Assembly: GCA_018268915.1 (NCBI GenBank)
Contig: JAFDVQ010000007.1
Span: forward strand, 124,001 to 188,000
DNA from: Acidobacteriota bacterium
GTDB lineage: Bacteria > Acidobacteriota > Terriglobia > Terriglobales > Acidobacteriaceae
Direction: 5' to 3'
DNA: 64,000 nucleotides
Under the pieces are notes generated by a model. The model did not search any database, was not told the origin of the DNA, and saw only the letters and a list, made by a program, of their open reading frames with translations. The position numbers and the translations under genes are program-made. Positions 43,231-52,721 of the stretch are shown piece after piece (positions within the stretch are counted from its first letter, which is position 1; every line of letters starts with the position of its first letter).

Positions 43231-44283
43231 ATGGCAGATTTTCCTGCAGACTCCATCCCCGACTCCCAGCCCTCCTCCATGCTGGAGCGGAACAGAGAAA
43301 ATCCGTCCGATCGATCCTTTGACGTTCTCGTGATTGGGGCCGGGCCAACCGGCCTGGCCTGCGCTATCGAAGTGCAGAAAGCCGGCTTCAAAGTGGTCGC
43401 GGTCGATAAGGGCTGCATCTGCAACTCACTCTTCCACTACCCGTCCCACATGACGTTCTTTACTACGCCCGAGCTGCTCGAGATCGGGAACATCCCATTC
43501 CCAAGCCCGAATCCCAAGCCCACGCGCAACGAAGCATTGCAGTATTACCGCCTGGTGGCGGCGCATTACAAGCTCAATGTCCGGCAGTACGAGCGCGTCG
43601 AGCGTGTGACTGGCCACGACGGTGAGTTCGTTGTTCACACCGAAGACCGGTTTGGAAGGGCTGGAAAGCTGAGAGCTCGCAAGCTGATCGTCTCAACCGG
43701 CTACTACGACCTGCCGAATATGATGTGCATCCCAGGAGAGAACCTGAGCAAGGTCCACCACTACTACGACGATCCGCACCCCTATTTCGACACGGATGTG
43801 CTGGTCATCGGCGGCAAGAATTCCGCAGCAATCGCCGCTCTGGAACTGTGGCGAAGTGGAGCTCGCGTCACGCTCGTCCACCGGCACGAGGGCATGCATC
43901 GGCACGTCAAGTACTGGATCAAGCCGGACATCGAGAATCGGATCAAGAACCGCGAAATCAAGGCCTACTTCAACACCGACGTCCTGGAGATCGGGGAGGA
44001 TGCCGTTGTCCTGAAGACACCGGAAGGCCTGACGACAATTCCCAACGATTTCGTCTTCGCGATGACTGGCTATCACCCGGATTTCAGCTTCCTCGAGAGC
44101 ATGGGTGTGCGCTTCGAAGGGCCCGACAAATTGCCTGCCTGCAACCCGGACACCCTTGAGAGCAATGTGCCAGGTATCTTCCTTGCGGGTGTCATCGTAG
44201 CCGGGTCTCGCACCAACGAAATATTCATCGAAAATGGGCGTTTTCACGGTGGACAAATCGCCAGGGCCCTGTTGACCGCATGA
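43231..44283 (+). CDS. ypdA: YpdA-like putative bacillithiol disulfide reductase
   Basis: The protein has 350 residues. The FAD-binding motif is DVLVIGAGPTGLACAIE and the NADPH motif is DVLVIGGKNSAAIAALEL. The YpdA-specific blocks are present: DKGCICNSLFHYP, MTFFTTPELLEIGNIPF, and RKLIVSTGYYDLPN. YpdA (Bdr) reduces bacillithiol disulfide with NADPH in Firmicutes; the redox Cys lies in the DKGCICN segment. Some Acidobacteria make bacillithiol, but no bshA, bshB or bshC gene is in the window. The gene has a leader of about 130 bp and is followed by the sensor kinase with 140 bp between. Confidence 0.88.
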   Translation: MADFPADSIPDSQPSSMLERNRENPSDRSFDVLVIGAGPTGLACAIEVQKAGFKVVAVDKGCICNSLFHYPSHMTFFTTPELLEIGNIPFPSPNPKPTRNEALQYYRLVAAHYKLNVRQYERVERVTGHDGEFVVHTEDRFGRAGKLRARKLIVSTGYYDLPNMMCIPGENLSKVHHYYDDPHPYFDTDVLVIGGKNSAAIAALELWRSGARVTLVHRHEGMHRHVKYWIKPDIENRIKNREIKAYFNTDVLEIGEDAVVLKTPEGLTTIPNDFVFAMTGYHPDFSFLESMGVRFEGPDKLPACNPDTLESNVPGIFLAGVIVAGSRTNEIFIENGRFHGGQIARALLTA

Positions 44284-44423
44284 AGTTTCTCGACACTTCA
44301 GCCTATCTGCCTGACTTTTCGGGTCATGCGACCTTTGGATGCGCCTAAGTGGAGTGCAAATTCTTGCTTTTCCGGTAAACTCTAGGAACAAGGGCTCCCC
44401 CCATGATTCTGAGGTTTAGCTAA

Positions 44424-46298
44424 ATGCGCTGGTGGTGGCCGCGCACTGTTCGCTGGCAACTGATCACCTGGCTCATGCTGCTGGAAGCACTGTCTGTCGC
44501 CCTTTTCGCTCTGGTCCTCATCCAGATTCAGGGGCGCGAAATACGGCAGCGCGCCATGGAGCGGCTCGAGCACCAGGCGACGTCGCTAGCCGTCCAGGCA
44601 CAAGAAGCCTACCGCGAGAATCACTCCGAAATTCTTGTTACATCGCTGAAGATGATGGGCGCGGCTCCGAGTGTCGCACACGCCAAAATTACCGACACGG
44701 CAGGGAATGTTCTGTACGTGAGCGACGGCGAGCCTTCGAAGTTCCCCCTTGATCCAGCAGAGAAGGCGCAAATCGCAAAGGTGCAGACGCGTAAGCCGCA
44801 GGTGTTCTCCTTCGGCAACCATCGCTGGGAAGGTGTCAAGGCCATCTATGACGGAGATCGCCAGACGGGCTATGCATGGGTAGAGACTGATCGCTCATGG
44901 GACAACGAGCAGTTGAACACCATTCTCCGTAGCTCCTATTCGTTCGGACTGATCTGGATGGGCGCGTCGGGACTTCTGGTTCTGCTGTTGTCCCGATCAA
45001 TTTCGCGTCCTCTGAATGTTCTCCATGTAGGAACCCGAGCCTTGATGGAAGGCCCGGAGGCAAGGGCAAAGTTCCCACTTCCAGTTACAACCGACAACGA
45101 ATTCGGCGAATTGATTGAGGCGTTCAACCGCATGGTTGCCTCTCTCGAGGAACAGAGAGCCGGGCTGAACGACACGCTTTCTCTTCTCGACTCGATGCTG
45201 GCGAATGCGCCGATAGGCCTCGTTTTCTTTGACCGCCGCTGCAGAATTGTTCGAGTGAACGAAGTATTTGCCGAAATGACAGGCGTTCCAGTGAATCGGC
45301 AGCTGAGTCGCACGATACCCGAGTTCTTGCCCGCCCCGACTGCTCAACGGCTCGAGGAAGCGGTCAAGCATGTCGTCGAAACCGAGATGACGGTTCACGA
45401 TCTTGAGTTGGAAGGACAAGACGAGGCTCGAGGGGCAAGGACATGGCTGGTCACCGCCTATCCCGTCCGGCCCGCGCAGGAAGAGGTGCGCTGGATCGGC
45501 GTCATCGTTATGGACGTCAGCGAGCGAAAGCGCAGCGAAGACGCGCTGCGACGGACGGAGAAGCTGGCAGCAACCGGAAGGCTGGCGGCGTCGATCGCTC
45601 ACGAGATCAACAACCCGCTCGAGGCTATAACCAATCTGCTCTACTTGCTTCGCAGGTTCTGCAACCTCGACGACTCCGCGATGAATTACGTGAACATCGC
45701 CGAGCGTGAGGTTCGCCGCATGTCTGAAATCACCCAGCAGACGCTGCGGTTCTATCGGCAGTCAACGCAGCCTGTACGAGCGACGATGGCCGATCTGCTT
45801 GATTCGGTGCTCGACATGTACCACGTACGGTTGAACACGCTGGGGATCACGCTGGAGCGGGAGTACGAGCCGGAACTCGATCTTTATTGCTTCGCAGGAG
45901 AACTCCGTCAGGTCATCGCCAATCTGGTCAGCAATGCAATGGATGCGACCGCGGGGGGCGGCAGGCTCATCGTCTGTGCGCGTAAATCAAAGGACTGGGT
46001 GCACCCTGAACGCGGCGGGGTTCGGATCACCATCGCCGATACCGGCAGCGGGATGAACTCAGAAGTTCGTGACCGGCTCTTTGAGGCGTTTTTCACTACG
46101 AAAGGTGCCACCGGGACCGGCCTGGGCCTGTGGGTGAGCCACGAAATCATCCTGAAGCACCACGGCGTAGTGCACGTGCGCAGCCGCGAGGGCCAGGGTA
46201 CCGTTTTTCAGCTCTTCTTCCCAGACGACGAGGAACTCACGCGGGGTGTAGCCGCCGAAGCACAGGCCGCCCAGGAACAAGCCGCCGCCGAGGCTTAA
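44424..46298 (+). CDS. PAS-domain sensor histidine kinase
   Basis: The protein has 624 residues. Two membrane helices flank a periplasmic sensor of about 130 residues: WQLITWLMLLEALSVALFALVL near residue 10 and FGLIWMGASGLLVLLLSRSI near 180. The HAMP-like segment (SRPLNVLHVGTRALMEG) follows. A PAS unit starts at LLDSMLANAPIGLVFFDRRCR. The HisKA box has IAHEINNPLEAITNLLYLL with the phospho-accepting His, and the ATPase carries NLVSNAMDAT (N box), DTGSGM (G1) and TGLGLW (G2). No response regulator is adjacent. The signal is unknown; its position after ypdA suggests a link to redox or envelope stress, which is only a guess. Confidence 0.93.
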   Translation: MRWWWPRTVRWQLITWLMLLEALSVALFALVLIQIQGREIRQRAMERLEHQATSLAVQAQEAYRENHSEILVTSLKMMGAAPSVAHAKITDTAGNVLYVSDGEPSKFPLDPAEKAQIAKVQTRKPQVFSFGNHRWEGVKAIYDGDRQTGYAWVETDRSWDNEQLNTILRSSYSFGLIWMGASGLLVLLLSRSISRPLNVLHVGTRALMEGPEARAKFPLPVTTDNEFGELIEAFNRMVASLEEQRAGLNDTLSLLDSMLANAPIGLVFFDRRCRIVRVNEVFAEMTGVPVNRQLSRTIPEFLPAPTAQRLEEAVKHVVETEMTVHDLELEGQDEARGARTWLVTAYPVRPAQEEVRWIGVIVMDVSERKRSEDALRRTEKLAATGRLAASIAHEINNPLEAITNLLYLLRRFCNLDDSAMNYVNIAEREVRRMSEITQQTLRFYRQSTQPVRATMADLLDSVLDMYHVRLNTLGITLEREYEPELDLYCFAGELRQVIANLVSNAMDATAGGGRLIVCARKSKDWVHPERGGVRITIADTGSGMNSEVRDRLFEAFFTTKGATGTGLGLWVSHEIILKHHGVVHVRSREGQGTVFQLFFPDDEELTRGVAAEAQAAQEQAAAEA

Positions 46299-46479
46299 AT
46301 CTCATAAAAATTGGTATTTGACGGCACTCAAGGCCACCTGGGCGCTCGTTACCAGCGGGCGGAACTTTTTCACCGTACCCGTGTTAGTAACGATGACGGC
46401 GTTAGTCTTACGTCGTCAGAATAGGTACTTCGGCAGAATGAGCTGCACAGGTGATGCGGGCATGCAGGAGAAGCCAAAG

Positions 46480-47913
46480 ATGAACAGGCAATTGAAGGTT
46501 AAAGTTTTCTCCCGCGCAACAGCGTGGGTTGCAGTGATTGCTTTGGGCGGCGCGATCGCGCTTGCGCAAGATACGGCGTCCTCGAACGGGCCCCGGAGCG
46601 ACGGGCAAATCGAAATGGATGTAGTACATGCGCTGGACGGCTCGCAGGCGCTCAAGAACGACTTGATTACCGCAGCCACTATCCAGAGTGAGGTGACTCT
46701 CTCGGGAACGGTTTCCAGTGACTCGTCCAAACAGCTTGCCGAGTCGATTGTGAAGAGTGTTGCAGGTGTTTCAAAGGTTCACAACAACTTGAAGGTCGGC
46801 AATCCGGCCGAAGATGCCAATGCGCAGGGTGCAGCCGCAAATGATCCGGCCAACGACGACATGGCAGATGCGCAGGTGGCGCCGCCTCAGGATTCCCCGA
46901 ATCCGTCATACGACCAGAGCCCGAGCTACGGGGATAATTCGCGGCAGAACCCGCCACCGAGCGTGAATCAAGCTCCGCCTCCGGATTGGGGAAACGGTCA
47001 GGATCAGGGACAGCAGTCTCCCAACAACTACCCGCAGAGACCGGCCTACGGACAGAACTATCCTCAGCAACCGCCGCCTTACCGGCAGAACTATCCGCAA
47101 CAGGATCAGTATGGACAGCAGGGGCCTCCTCCGGGATATGGACAAGCGCCGCCTCCGGGGTATGGTCAGCGTCCTGAGTATTCGCAGGCTCCCCCACGGT
47201 ATGAAATCCCTCGCGGACCGGTGATGGTCCCGCAAGGAACATTGATCCAGCTTCGCACCAGCGAGGCAGTGAACAGCAAACATGCACGCGGTGGCGAGCC
47301 GATTGAGTTCACTGTTATTCAGGACGTGACAGTTCGGGGAGTGCTGGCAATTCCGCGCGGCGCGACAATTCATGGCGTGATCGCGGACGTGAAGCGGCCT
47401 GATCCGGGTGCGCTCACAGGCAGCAACGAACTTGCTCTTGAACTGACTTCGCTGGATCTGATGGGGCAGAGCTATCCGCTGCAGTCCGATCTCTTTCGAG
47501 TGAAAGGTCCTGGTAAGGGCGGCCGTTCAGCAGGAAATGTCGTCGGCGGTGCGCTGCTCGGAGCCATCATTGGTGGCGCGGTAGGCGGCGGGACAGGTGC
47601 TGCGGTCGGTGCGGTTGCCGGTGGTGGAACTGGGGCGGCTGTATCCGGAGCGACCTCGGGACCCGGCGTCTGGATCCCTGCAGAAGCTCTCGTGACATTC
47701 CATTTGGCATCGCCGGTGACGGTTGAACCTGTGAACCAGGCAGAGGCCATGCGTCTGGCGCAGGGGCTTTATCCCGGTGGTCCGCAACTGTATCAGCGGC
47801 GTGCATACGCATATCCTTACCGGCCCTATCGGCCGTACCCGTATGCGGCCTATTACGGTCCGGTGTATTACCGGCCGTACTACTCAGTTGGCGGCTACTA
47901 CTACTGGCGGTAA
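46480..47913 (+). CDS. Exported BON-domain protein with Pro-rich and glycine-zipper parts
   Basis: The protein has 477 residues from the ATG at 46480 with GGAG nine bases upstream. A signal peptide ends at AIALAQ. A BON domain (EMDVVHALDGSQALKND, VTLSGTVSSDSSKQLAESIVKSVAGVSKVHNNLKV, about 42-106) binds phospholipid or other envelope partners. Residues 130-240 are a Pro/Gln/Tyr-rich stretch with repeated YGQ and PPGYGQ units. Then comes a beta-rich domain and a glycine zipper (GNVVGGALLGAIIGGAVGGGTGAAVGAVAGG), which can insert in membranes. The end is Tyr/Pro/Arg-rich (YRPYRPYPYAAYYGP). It probably sits at the outer membrane. A terminator follows. Confidence 0.85.
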   Translation: MNRQLKVKVFSRATAWVAVIALGGAIALAQDTASSNGPRSDGQIEMDVVHALDGSQALKNDLITAATIQSEVTLSGTVSSDSSKQLAESIVKSVAGVSKVHNNLKVGNPAEDANAQGAAANDPANDDMADAQVAPPQDSPNPSYDQSPSYGDNSRQNPPPSVNQAPPPDWGNGQDQGQQSPNNYPQRPAYGQNYPQQPPPYRQNYPQQDQYGQQGPPPGYGQAPPPGYGQRPEYSQAPPRYEIPRGPVMVPQGTLIQLRTSEAVNSKHARGGEPIEFTVIQDVTVRGVLAIPRGATIHGVIADVKRPDPGALTGSNELALELTSLDLMGQSYPLQSDLFRVKGPGKGGRSAGNVVGGALLGAIIGGAVGGGTGAAVGAVAGGGTGAAVSGATSGPGVWIPAEALVTFHLASPVTVEPVNQAEAMRLAQGLYPGGPQLYQRRAYAYPYRPYRPYPYAAYYGPVYYRPYYSVGGYYYWR

Positions 47914-47968
47914 GACCAGCTTCGTAAGCTGGCCAGACTGCAAGACAAAAGTTGAATATGTAAGACAG

Positions 47969-48000
47969 CGGGCATTCCAACAGGGGTGCCCGTTCTACAT
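47969..48000 (+). terminator. Probable terminator after the BON-protein gene
   Basis: A 10-bp stem CGGGCATTCC / GGGGTGCCCG (two G-T pairs) at 47969-47978 and 47983-47992 with loop AACA, followed by TTCTACAT. The T run is short, so termination may be partial. Confidence 0.55.
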
Positions 48001-48049
48001 GTGTGGTACGGAGGCCGGAGCGACTGCGGTTGCCTGGTAGCCTCCCGCT

Positions 48050-48080
48050 CCCGACACATCAAGGCAGGCTCGTCTATAAT
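48050..48080 (+). promoter_or_regulatory. Possible sigma-70 promoter of the prolyl isomerase gene
   Basis: TATAAT at 48075-48080 is an exact -10 hexamer. A GACA-containing -35 lies 17-19 bases upstream (CCGACA at 48050-48055). It would leave a 5' leader of about 130 bases before the start at 48214. Confidence 0.35.
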
Positions 48081-48213
48081 GTGGGTGAATCGCCACGAGC
48101 GAAATTGCGCTTTTTCTGAAAGAGCAGCCGAGCCCCTTTGAGTCTGCCGCCAGCAGCGGGCATTTACGGTTCTCCTCGAATGCGCTCAGAGAGTTGAAGG
48201 CTACCACCCACCC

Positions 48214-50190
48214 ATGATCCGTTTCCTGCAATCGAAAGACAACCGTCTCGTCAAAGCTCTGTTTATTGTCATCATCGCCGCGGCTTCGGTCTCGATGGTC
48301 GTGTATCTGATCCCGGGCCTTGCCGCCGGTGGGACAATCTCGGCTGGTACTTACGCCGTCGTCTATCCGCACTGGTACAGCCGGATCTTTGCCAGCGGCC
48401 AGGAGATCAGCGATCAGAAGGTAGAGCAGCAGACGCGCCAGCGGTTGCAGCAGCAGAACCCGCAGTACGCCTCCAATCCCATGATCGTGAACATGTTCAA
48501 GCAGCAGATTGGGCAGCAGCTTGTACAGCAGGAGATTCTGCTCGCGGAAGCGGAGAAGCTCGGCATCTCAGCGAACAACGAAGACGTCAAGAACTTTCTC
48601 CATCAAGGACAGGCTGGTCAGGTTCTGTTCCCGAATGGAAAGTTCATCGGTCAGGACCAATACACGTCTCTGATCGCGAGTCGCTTCGACATGTCAGTGC
48701 CAGACTTCGAAGATAGCGTTCGCCACGACATCATCATTCAGCGTCTCCGGGCTCTGGTCACTGCCGGCACCACGGTAGGCGAAAAGGAAGCACGCGACCA
48801 GTACCTGAAGGGCAGCACAAAAATCAAGTTCCAGTACGCAGTGATTTCGTCAGACGATATCCGGAAGTCGATCAACCCAAGCGACTCGGAGCTCGAAGCG
48901 TTCTTCAAAAAGAATGCTTCGCGTTACTCCAATGCGGTTCCCGAAGAGCGGACGATCGAGTACTTCGCGTTTACGCCGAACGATGTACCGGGCGGCGTCC
49001 AACAGCCGACCCAGCAGGAAATTCAGGCGTATTACAACACGCATAAGAGCGAATATTCGGCACCGGAGCAGGCGAAGGCTCGCCACATCCTGATTCAGCT
49101 TGCTGCGGGCGCGGATGCCAAGGCTGACGCCACAGCCAAAGCTAAGGCCGACGACATCCTCAAGCAGCTTCAGAACGGCGGAAACTGGACCGAGCTGGCA
49201 AAGAAGAATTCCGACGACCCCGGCAGCAAGGACAACGGCGGCGAGCTCGGATTCGCGCGGCGCGGAATGATGGTTCCCCAGTTCGACAACGCCATCTTCA
49301 CGCAGAAGATCGGCGACATCAAGATTGTGAAGACGCAGTTTGGCTACCACATCGTTCAGGTGGAAGAGCGGAATGCAGCGCATACCCAGGACCTGAACGA
49401 GGTGCTCCCGACAATTCAGGCAACGCTACTTCGGCAGAAGTCCACCGCGTCGCAGGATGCATACGCGAAGGCGCTGACATCGGAAGCGATCAAGAACGGC
49501 ATTGAAAAGACGGCAGCGGCGCACCACCTGCAGGCTGTCACCACGCCTCCGGTGAATCAGCAAGGGGTGATTCCGGCGCTGCCCGACGGATCGCAGTTGA
49601 TCTCTCGCGCATTTGGATCGAAGCCAAGTGATCCTCCTCAATCTGCGCCCACCGGTGAAGGCTTCGCGATCTTCCAGGTGAAGAGCGTGACTCCAGCCCA
49701 TGCACCGACGTTCGCCGACTGGAAGAGCCACGTCCTCGACGACTACAAGAACGATCAGGTTCCAGCTTTGCTTAGCCAGAAAACAGCAGAGCTCGCCGCC
49801 AAGGCCAAGGCCGAGAACGATCTCGCCAAGGCTGCGAAGGAAGTGGGAGCTTCGGTAAAGACGAGCGACCTCGTTGACCAGCGCGGGCAAGTGCCCGACT
49901 TTGGCTCGGTCGGCCAGGTTGCTCCGCAGTTGTTCGATATGGCGCAGGGGAATATCAGCGGACCGATCAACGCGGGCCGCACCGGCGTTGTCGCCAAGCT
50001 GGTAGATAAGCAGCAGCCGAGTGACGCAGACGTTGCCAAGAATCTGGATCAGACAAAGGACCAGCTCCTCGATCAGAAGCGTCAGGAAGCATTTCAGGTA
50101 TTTGCCAGCAACGTATTCAGCGAATACAAGAAGAAGAACCTGATTCGCGTGAACGCCAAGTCGCCGCAGGGTCCGCTTACCGGCGAATAG
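48214..50190 (+). CDS. Peptidylprolyl isomerase, SurA/PpiD-like
   Basis: The protein has 658 residues. A cytoplasmic start is followed by one membrane helix (LVKALFIVIIAAASVSMVVYLI), which anchors it in the inner membrane as in PpiD. The N-terminal chaperone part (SurA_N; QQTRQRLQQQNPQYASN, LIASRFDMSVPDFEDSVRHDIII) spans about 65-215. A parvulin PpiC domain lies near 285-390: QAKARHILIQLAAG, LAKKNSDDPGSKDNGGELGFARRGMMVPQFDNAIF and VKTQFGYHIVQVEER. A second, diverged C-terminal region (480-640) resembles a repeated folding domain. It helps exported outer-membrane proteins to fold. A strong hairpin follows the stop. Confidence 0.93.
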   Translation: MIRFLQSKDNRLVKALFIVIIAAASVSMVVYLIPGLAAGGTISAGTYAVVYPHWYSRIFASGQEISDQKVEQQTRQRLQQQNPQYASNPMIVNMFKQQIGQQLVQQEILLAEAEKLGISANNEDVKNFLHQGQAGQVLFPNGKFIGQDQYTSLIASRFDMSVPDFEDSVRHDIIIQRLRALVTAGTTVGEKEARDQYLKGSTKIKFQYAVISSDDIRKSINPSDSELEAFFKKNASRYSNAVPEERTIEYFAFTPNDVPGGVQQPTQQEIQAYYNTHKSEYSAPEQAKARHILIQLAAGADAKADATAKAKADDILKQLQNGGNWTELAKKNSDDPGSKDNGGELGFARRGMMVPQFDNAIFTQKIGDIKIVKTQFGYHIVQVEERNAAHTQDLNEVLPTIQATLLRQKSTASQDAYAKALTSEAIKNGIEKTAAAHHLQAVTTPPVNQQGVIPALPDGSQLISRAFGSKPSDPPQSAPTGEGFAIFQVKSVTPAHAPTFADWKSHVLDDYKNDQVPALLSQKTAELAAKAKAENDLAKAAKEVGASVKTSDLVDQRGQVPDFGSVGQVAPQLFDMAQGNISGPINAGRTGVVAKLVDKQQPSDADVAKNLDQTKDQLLDQKRQEAFQVFASNVFSEYKKKNLIRVNAKSPQGPLTGE

Positions 50191-50213
50191 TTTAAACAGA
50201 TCCCTGGGGGGAT

Positions 50214-50245
50214 AAGGCCCGCCTCCGCACTTTGGGGCGGGCCTT
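50214..50245 (+). terminator. Hairpin after the prolyl isomerase gene
   Basis: A perfect 10-bp stem, AAGGCCCGCC / GGCGGGCCTT, at 50214-50223 and 50236-50245. It has no T run, so it is a GC-rich hairpin that may terminate poorly or protect the 3' end. Confidence 0.6.
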
Positions 50246-50312
50246 GGTGCGTCTGGGTACCAAGGATCAGAGCCGCAATGAATTCCAGAACTGCATCAGA
50301 GAGAATAAGCAT

Positions 50313-51854
50313 ATGGAGTTTCAGCGGTCATCTGGCGTTCTCTTACATATCAGTTCTCTGCCGTCTTACGGAGGCATCGGGGATTTTGGTCCTGCGGCTC
50401 ATGAGTTCGTCGAGTTTCTCGCAGCGGCGAAGCAGCACGTCTGGCAGGTATTGCCGTTGTGTCCCACAGGCTACGGGCATTCTCCCTATGCAGGCTCCTC
50501 CGCCTTTGCGGGAAATCCGTACCTGATCAGCCTCGAGTATCTGGCAGACTGGGGATGGATCGATGGTGAGCGGATCGCCGGCCTCGCAGGCCGTAGCGGC
50601 AACGTCGTCTTCGAAGATATCGAAAGCCGCAAACTGCCGCTCCTGTACGAAGCAGCCGGCAACTTTCTCGATCGCGGACCGCACGACGCTGAGCTCTCCG
50701 GACAATGGCAGCGGTTCCAGGATTTCTGCAGCCGCGAGTCGAGCTGGCTAACCGACTACGCACTCTATGCTGAGCTGCGGCGCACACACAAGACGGGCGC
50801 ATGGACCGCGTGGCCGGAAGCGATCCGTCGCCGTGAACCGAAAGCGCTCGCAAAAGTGGCCGCGGAAGCAGGTCGAACGTTGGCTCAGGAACAGGTGTTG
50901 CAGTTTGCCTTCGCGACGCAGTGGACCAACCTTCGTGCGGCTGCCGCGCAGCATGGAATTCGCATTCTGGGCGACGTAGCAATTTTTGTCAGCATGGATT
51001 CGGCAGACGTGTGGGCTCATCCCGAAATCTTCGAGCTCGACAAAGAACTCAAGCCGAGTCACATCGCCGGAGTTCCGCCGGATTACTTCTCTCCCACCGG
51101 ACAGCGCTGGGGAAATCCACTCTATCGATGGGACGTTCTCGAGGAGCGCGGCTTCGACTGGTGGGTCGATCGTATGCGCCGGTCGCGCGAACTCTACGAC
51201 ATCATTCGGCTCGATCACTTCCGCGGATTCGAAGCCTACTGGTCCATCCGCGCCGATGAGGTGACTGCGATCAATGGCGAGTGGGTAAAGGCTCCGGGTA
51301 TGCAGTTGTTCCGCACGCTGGAAGCAGTGCTCGGTCCACTTCCTCTCGTTGCCGAAGATCTTGGTCTCATCACTCCTGAGGTCGATGCTCTCCGCCTTGC
51401 GCTGGCGATGCCCGGTATGCGTGTGTTGCAGTTCGGCTTCAGCGACAAGGGCGCCCACATGCACCTCCCGCATCAGTTCGCGCCTGGAACAGTGGCCTAC
51501 ACTGGGACGCACGACAACGACACAACGCAGGGTTGGTGGAAAGTGTCGGGTAGCGTCGAGCACGCGGCCGTCGAGGCCCTTGTGGGTCCGGTACAGGATC
51601 GGCCCACGTGGCCGCTGATCCGTGCCGCTGCCGCCAGCGTCGCCGAGGTTTCAATCTACCCCGTGCAGGATCTGCTTGAACTTGGGTCCGAGGCCCGAAT
51701 GAACACGCCCGCAGTCCCGCATGGCAACTGGAGCTGGCGTGTCCCTGAAGGTAGCTGGACGAAGGACCTGACCTCGAGGCTGGCGGGCATTGTGGATGTC
51801 ACCGATCGTGATAACGATCCCCTTCAACGAGCAGCTACTGGCGCCGGCAACTGA
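50313..51854 (+). CDS. malQ: 4-alpha-glucanotransferase (amylomaltase)
   Basis: The protein has 513 residues from the ATG at 50313; an ATG-less open frame extends upstream to 50232. It matches the GH77 family of the Thermus type: SSGVLLHISSLPSYGGIGDFG, WQVLPLCPTGYGHSPY, GDVAIFVSMDSADVW, IIRLDHFRGFEAYW (catalytic Asp), LVAEDLGLITPEV (acid/base Glu) and TGTHDNDTTQGWW (stabilising Asp). It transfers alpha-1,4-glucan segments in maltodextrin or glycogen metabolism. It is well below the 694-residue E. coli enzyme but equals the short type. The ABC cassette gene begins 70 bp after its stop. Confidence 0.95.
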   Translation: MEFQRSSGVLLHISSLPSYGGIGDFGPAAHEFVEFLAAAKQHVWQVLPLCPTGYGHSPYAGSSAFAGNPYLISLEYLADWGWIDGERIAGLAGRSGNVVFEDIESRKLPLLYEAAGNFLDRGPHDAELSGQWQRFQDFCSRESSWLTDYALYAELRRTHKTGAWTAWPEAIRRREPKALAKVAAEAGRTLAQEQVLQFAFATQWTNLRAAAAQHGIRILGDVAIFVSMDSADVWAHPEIFELDKELKPSHIAGVPPDYFSPTGQRWGNPLYRWDVLEERGFDWWVDRMRRSRELYDIIRLDHFRGFEAYWSIRADEVTAINGEWVKAPGMQLFRTLEAVLGPLPLVAEDLGLITPEVDALRLALAMPGMRVLQFGFSDKGAHMHLPHQFAPGTVAYTGTHDNDTTQGWWKVSGSVEHAAVEALVGPVQDRPTWPLIRAAAASVAEVSIYPVQDLLELGSEARMNTPAVPHGNWSWRVPEGSWTKDLTSRLAGIVDVTDRDNDPLQRAATGAGN

Positions 51855-51923
51855 CTTCCTGCGGGCCTTTGCAGTACGTGCGTGTTGTTGCTCGACACGC
51901 ACTCCTTGGTATCCTTGCGGCAG

Positions 51924-52721
51924 ATGGAAATTCCGGCGATCCAGACCCGTGGACTGACGCGGACCTTCGGCGAACTGACCGCGGTCCAGGATGTGACATT
52001 CACGGTCTCCAGCGGGCAATTCTTCGGCTTCCTCGGGCCGAACGGGGCAGGGAAGTCGACCACGATCAAGATGCTGACCGGGCTTCTGGAGCCGACCGCC
52101 GGGTCGATCGAGATACTCGGCAAACCATTCAGTGCCAGCGCGCTTGATCTAAAGCGTCAGATTGGTGTTGTTCCGGAAGGCATGGCCCTCATGGGCCGTC
52201 TCACGGCTCCCGAATACCTGCGCTTCGTCGGCCGCATGTATGGCCTTGAACGCGAGACCGTAAACCGCCGCACAGAAGAATTGCTGGAGTTCATGCAGCT
52301 TGCCGACGAGCGGCGGAAGCTCATCACAGATTTCTCGCACGGCATGCAGAAAAAGCTGGCACTCGCTGCCGCAGTGATTCATGGTCCACGAGTGTTGTTT
52401 TTGGATGAGCCGTTCGAAGGCGTCGATGCGATCGCCGCGGGTATGCTCAAGACCATGCTGCAGGGAATGATCAATCGAGGAGCGACAATTTTTCTCACGT
52501 CGCACGTTCTCGAAATTGTCGAGCGCCTCTGCAGCCACGTGGCAATCATCCATCAGGGCCGCCTTGTTGCGAACGGCTCGATTGAAGAACTGCGTGCTGG
52601 AGTCGCCAGCGCAGTGCCAGGCATGGACAGCGAGCAACGCTTGACGCTTGAAGAGATCTTCTTGTCTGTTGTCGGAGCAGGCCCCCAGGAAACTCAGCAG
52701 GAACTTTCATGGCTGATCTAG
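51924..52721 (+). CDS. ABC transporter ATP-binding protein
   Basis: The protein has 265 residues from the ATG at 51924. Walker A is GPNGAGKST (residues 38-46), the signature loop is the variant DFSHGMQKKLALAAA and Walker B is RVLFLDEPFEGVD. The fold follows the CcmA/YhaQ-like drug and heme exporter group (type-2 ABC ATPases). It overlaps the permease gene by 13 bp (52709-52721), so it is the ATPase partner. Together they would export a lipid, heme or other envelope substrate. It is the first ABC pair of the region. Confidence 0.93.
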   Translation: MEIPAIQTRGLTRTFGELTAVQDVTFTVSSGQFFGFLGPNGAGKSTTIKMLTGLLEPTAGSIEILGKPFSASALDLKRQIGVVPEGMALMGRLTAPEYLRFVGRMYGLERETVNRRTEELLEFMQLADERRKLITDFSHGMQKKLALAAAVIHGPRVLFLDEPFEGVDAIAAGMLKTMLQGMINRGATIFLTSHVLEIVERLCSHVAIIHQGRLVANGSIEELRAGVASAVPGMDSEQRLTLEEIFLSVVGAGPQETQQELSWLI

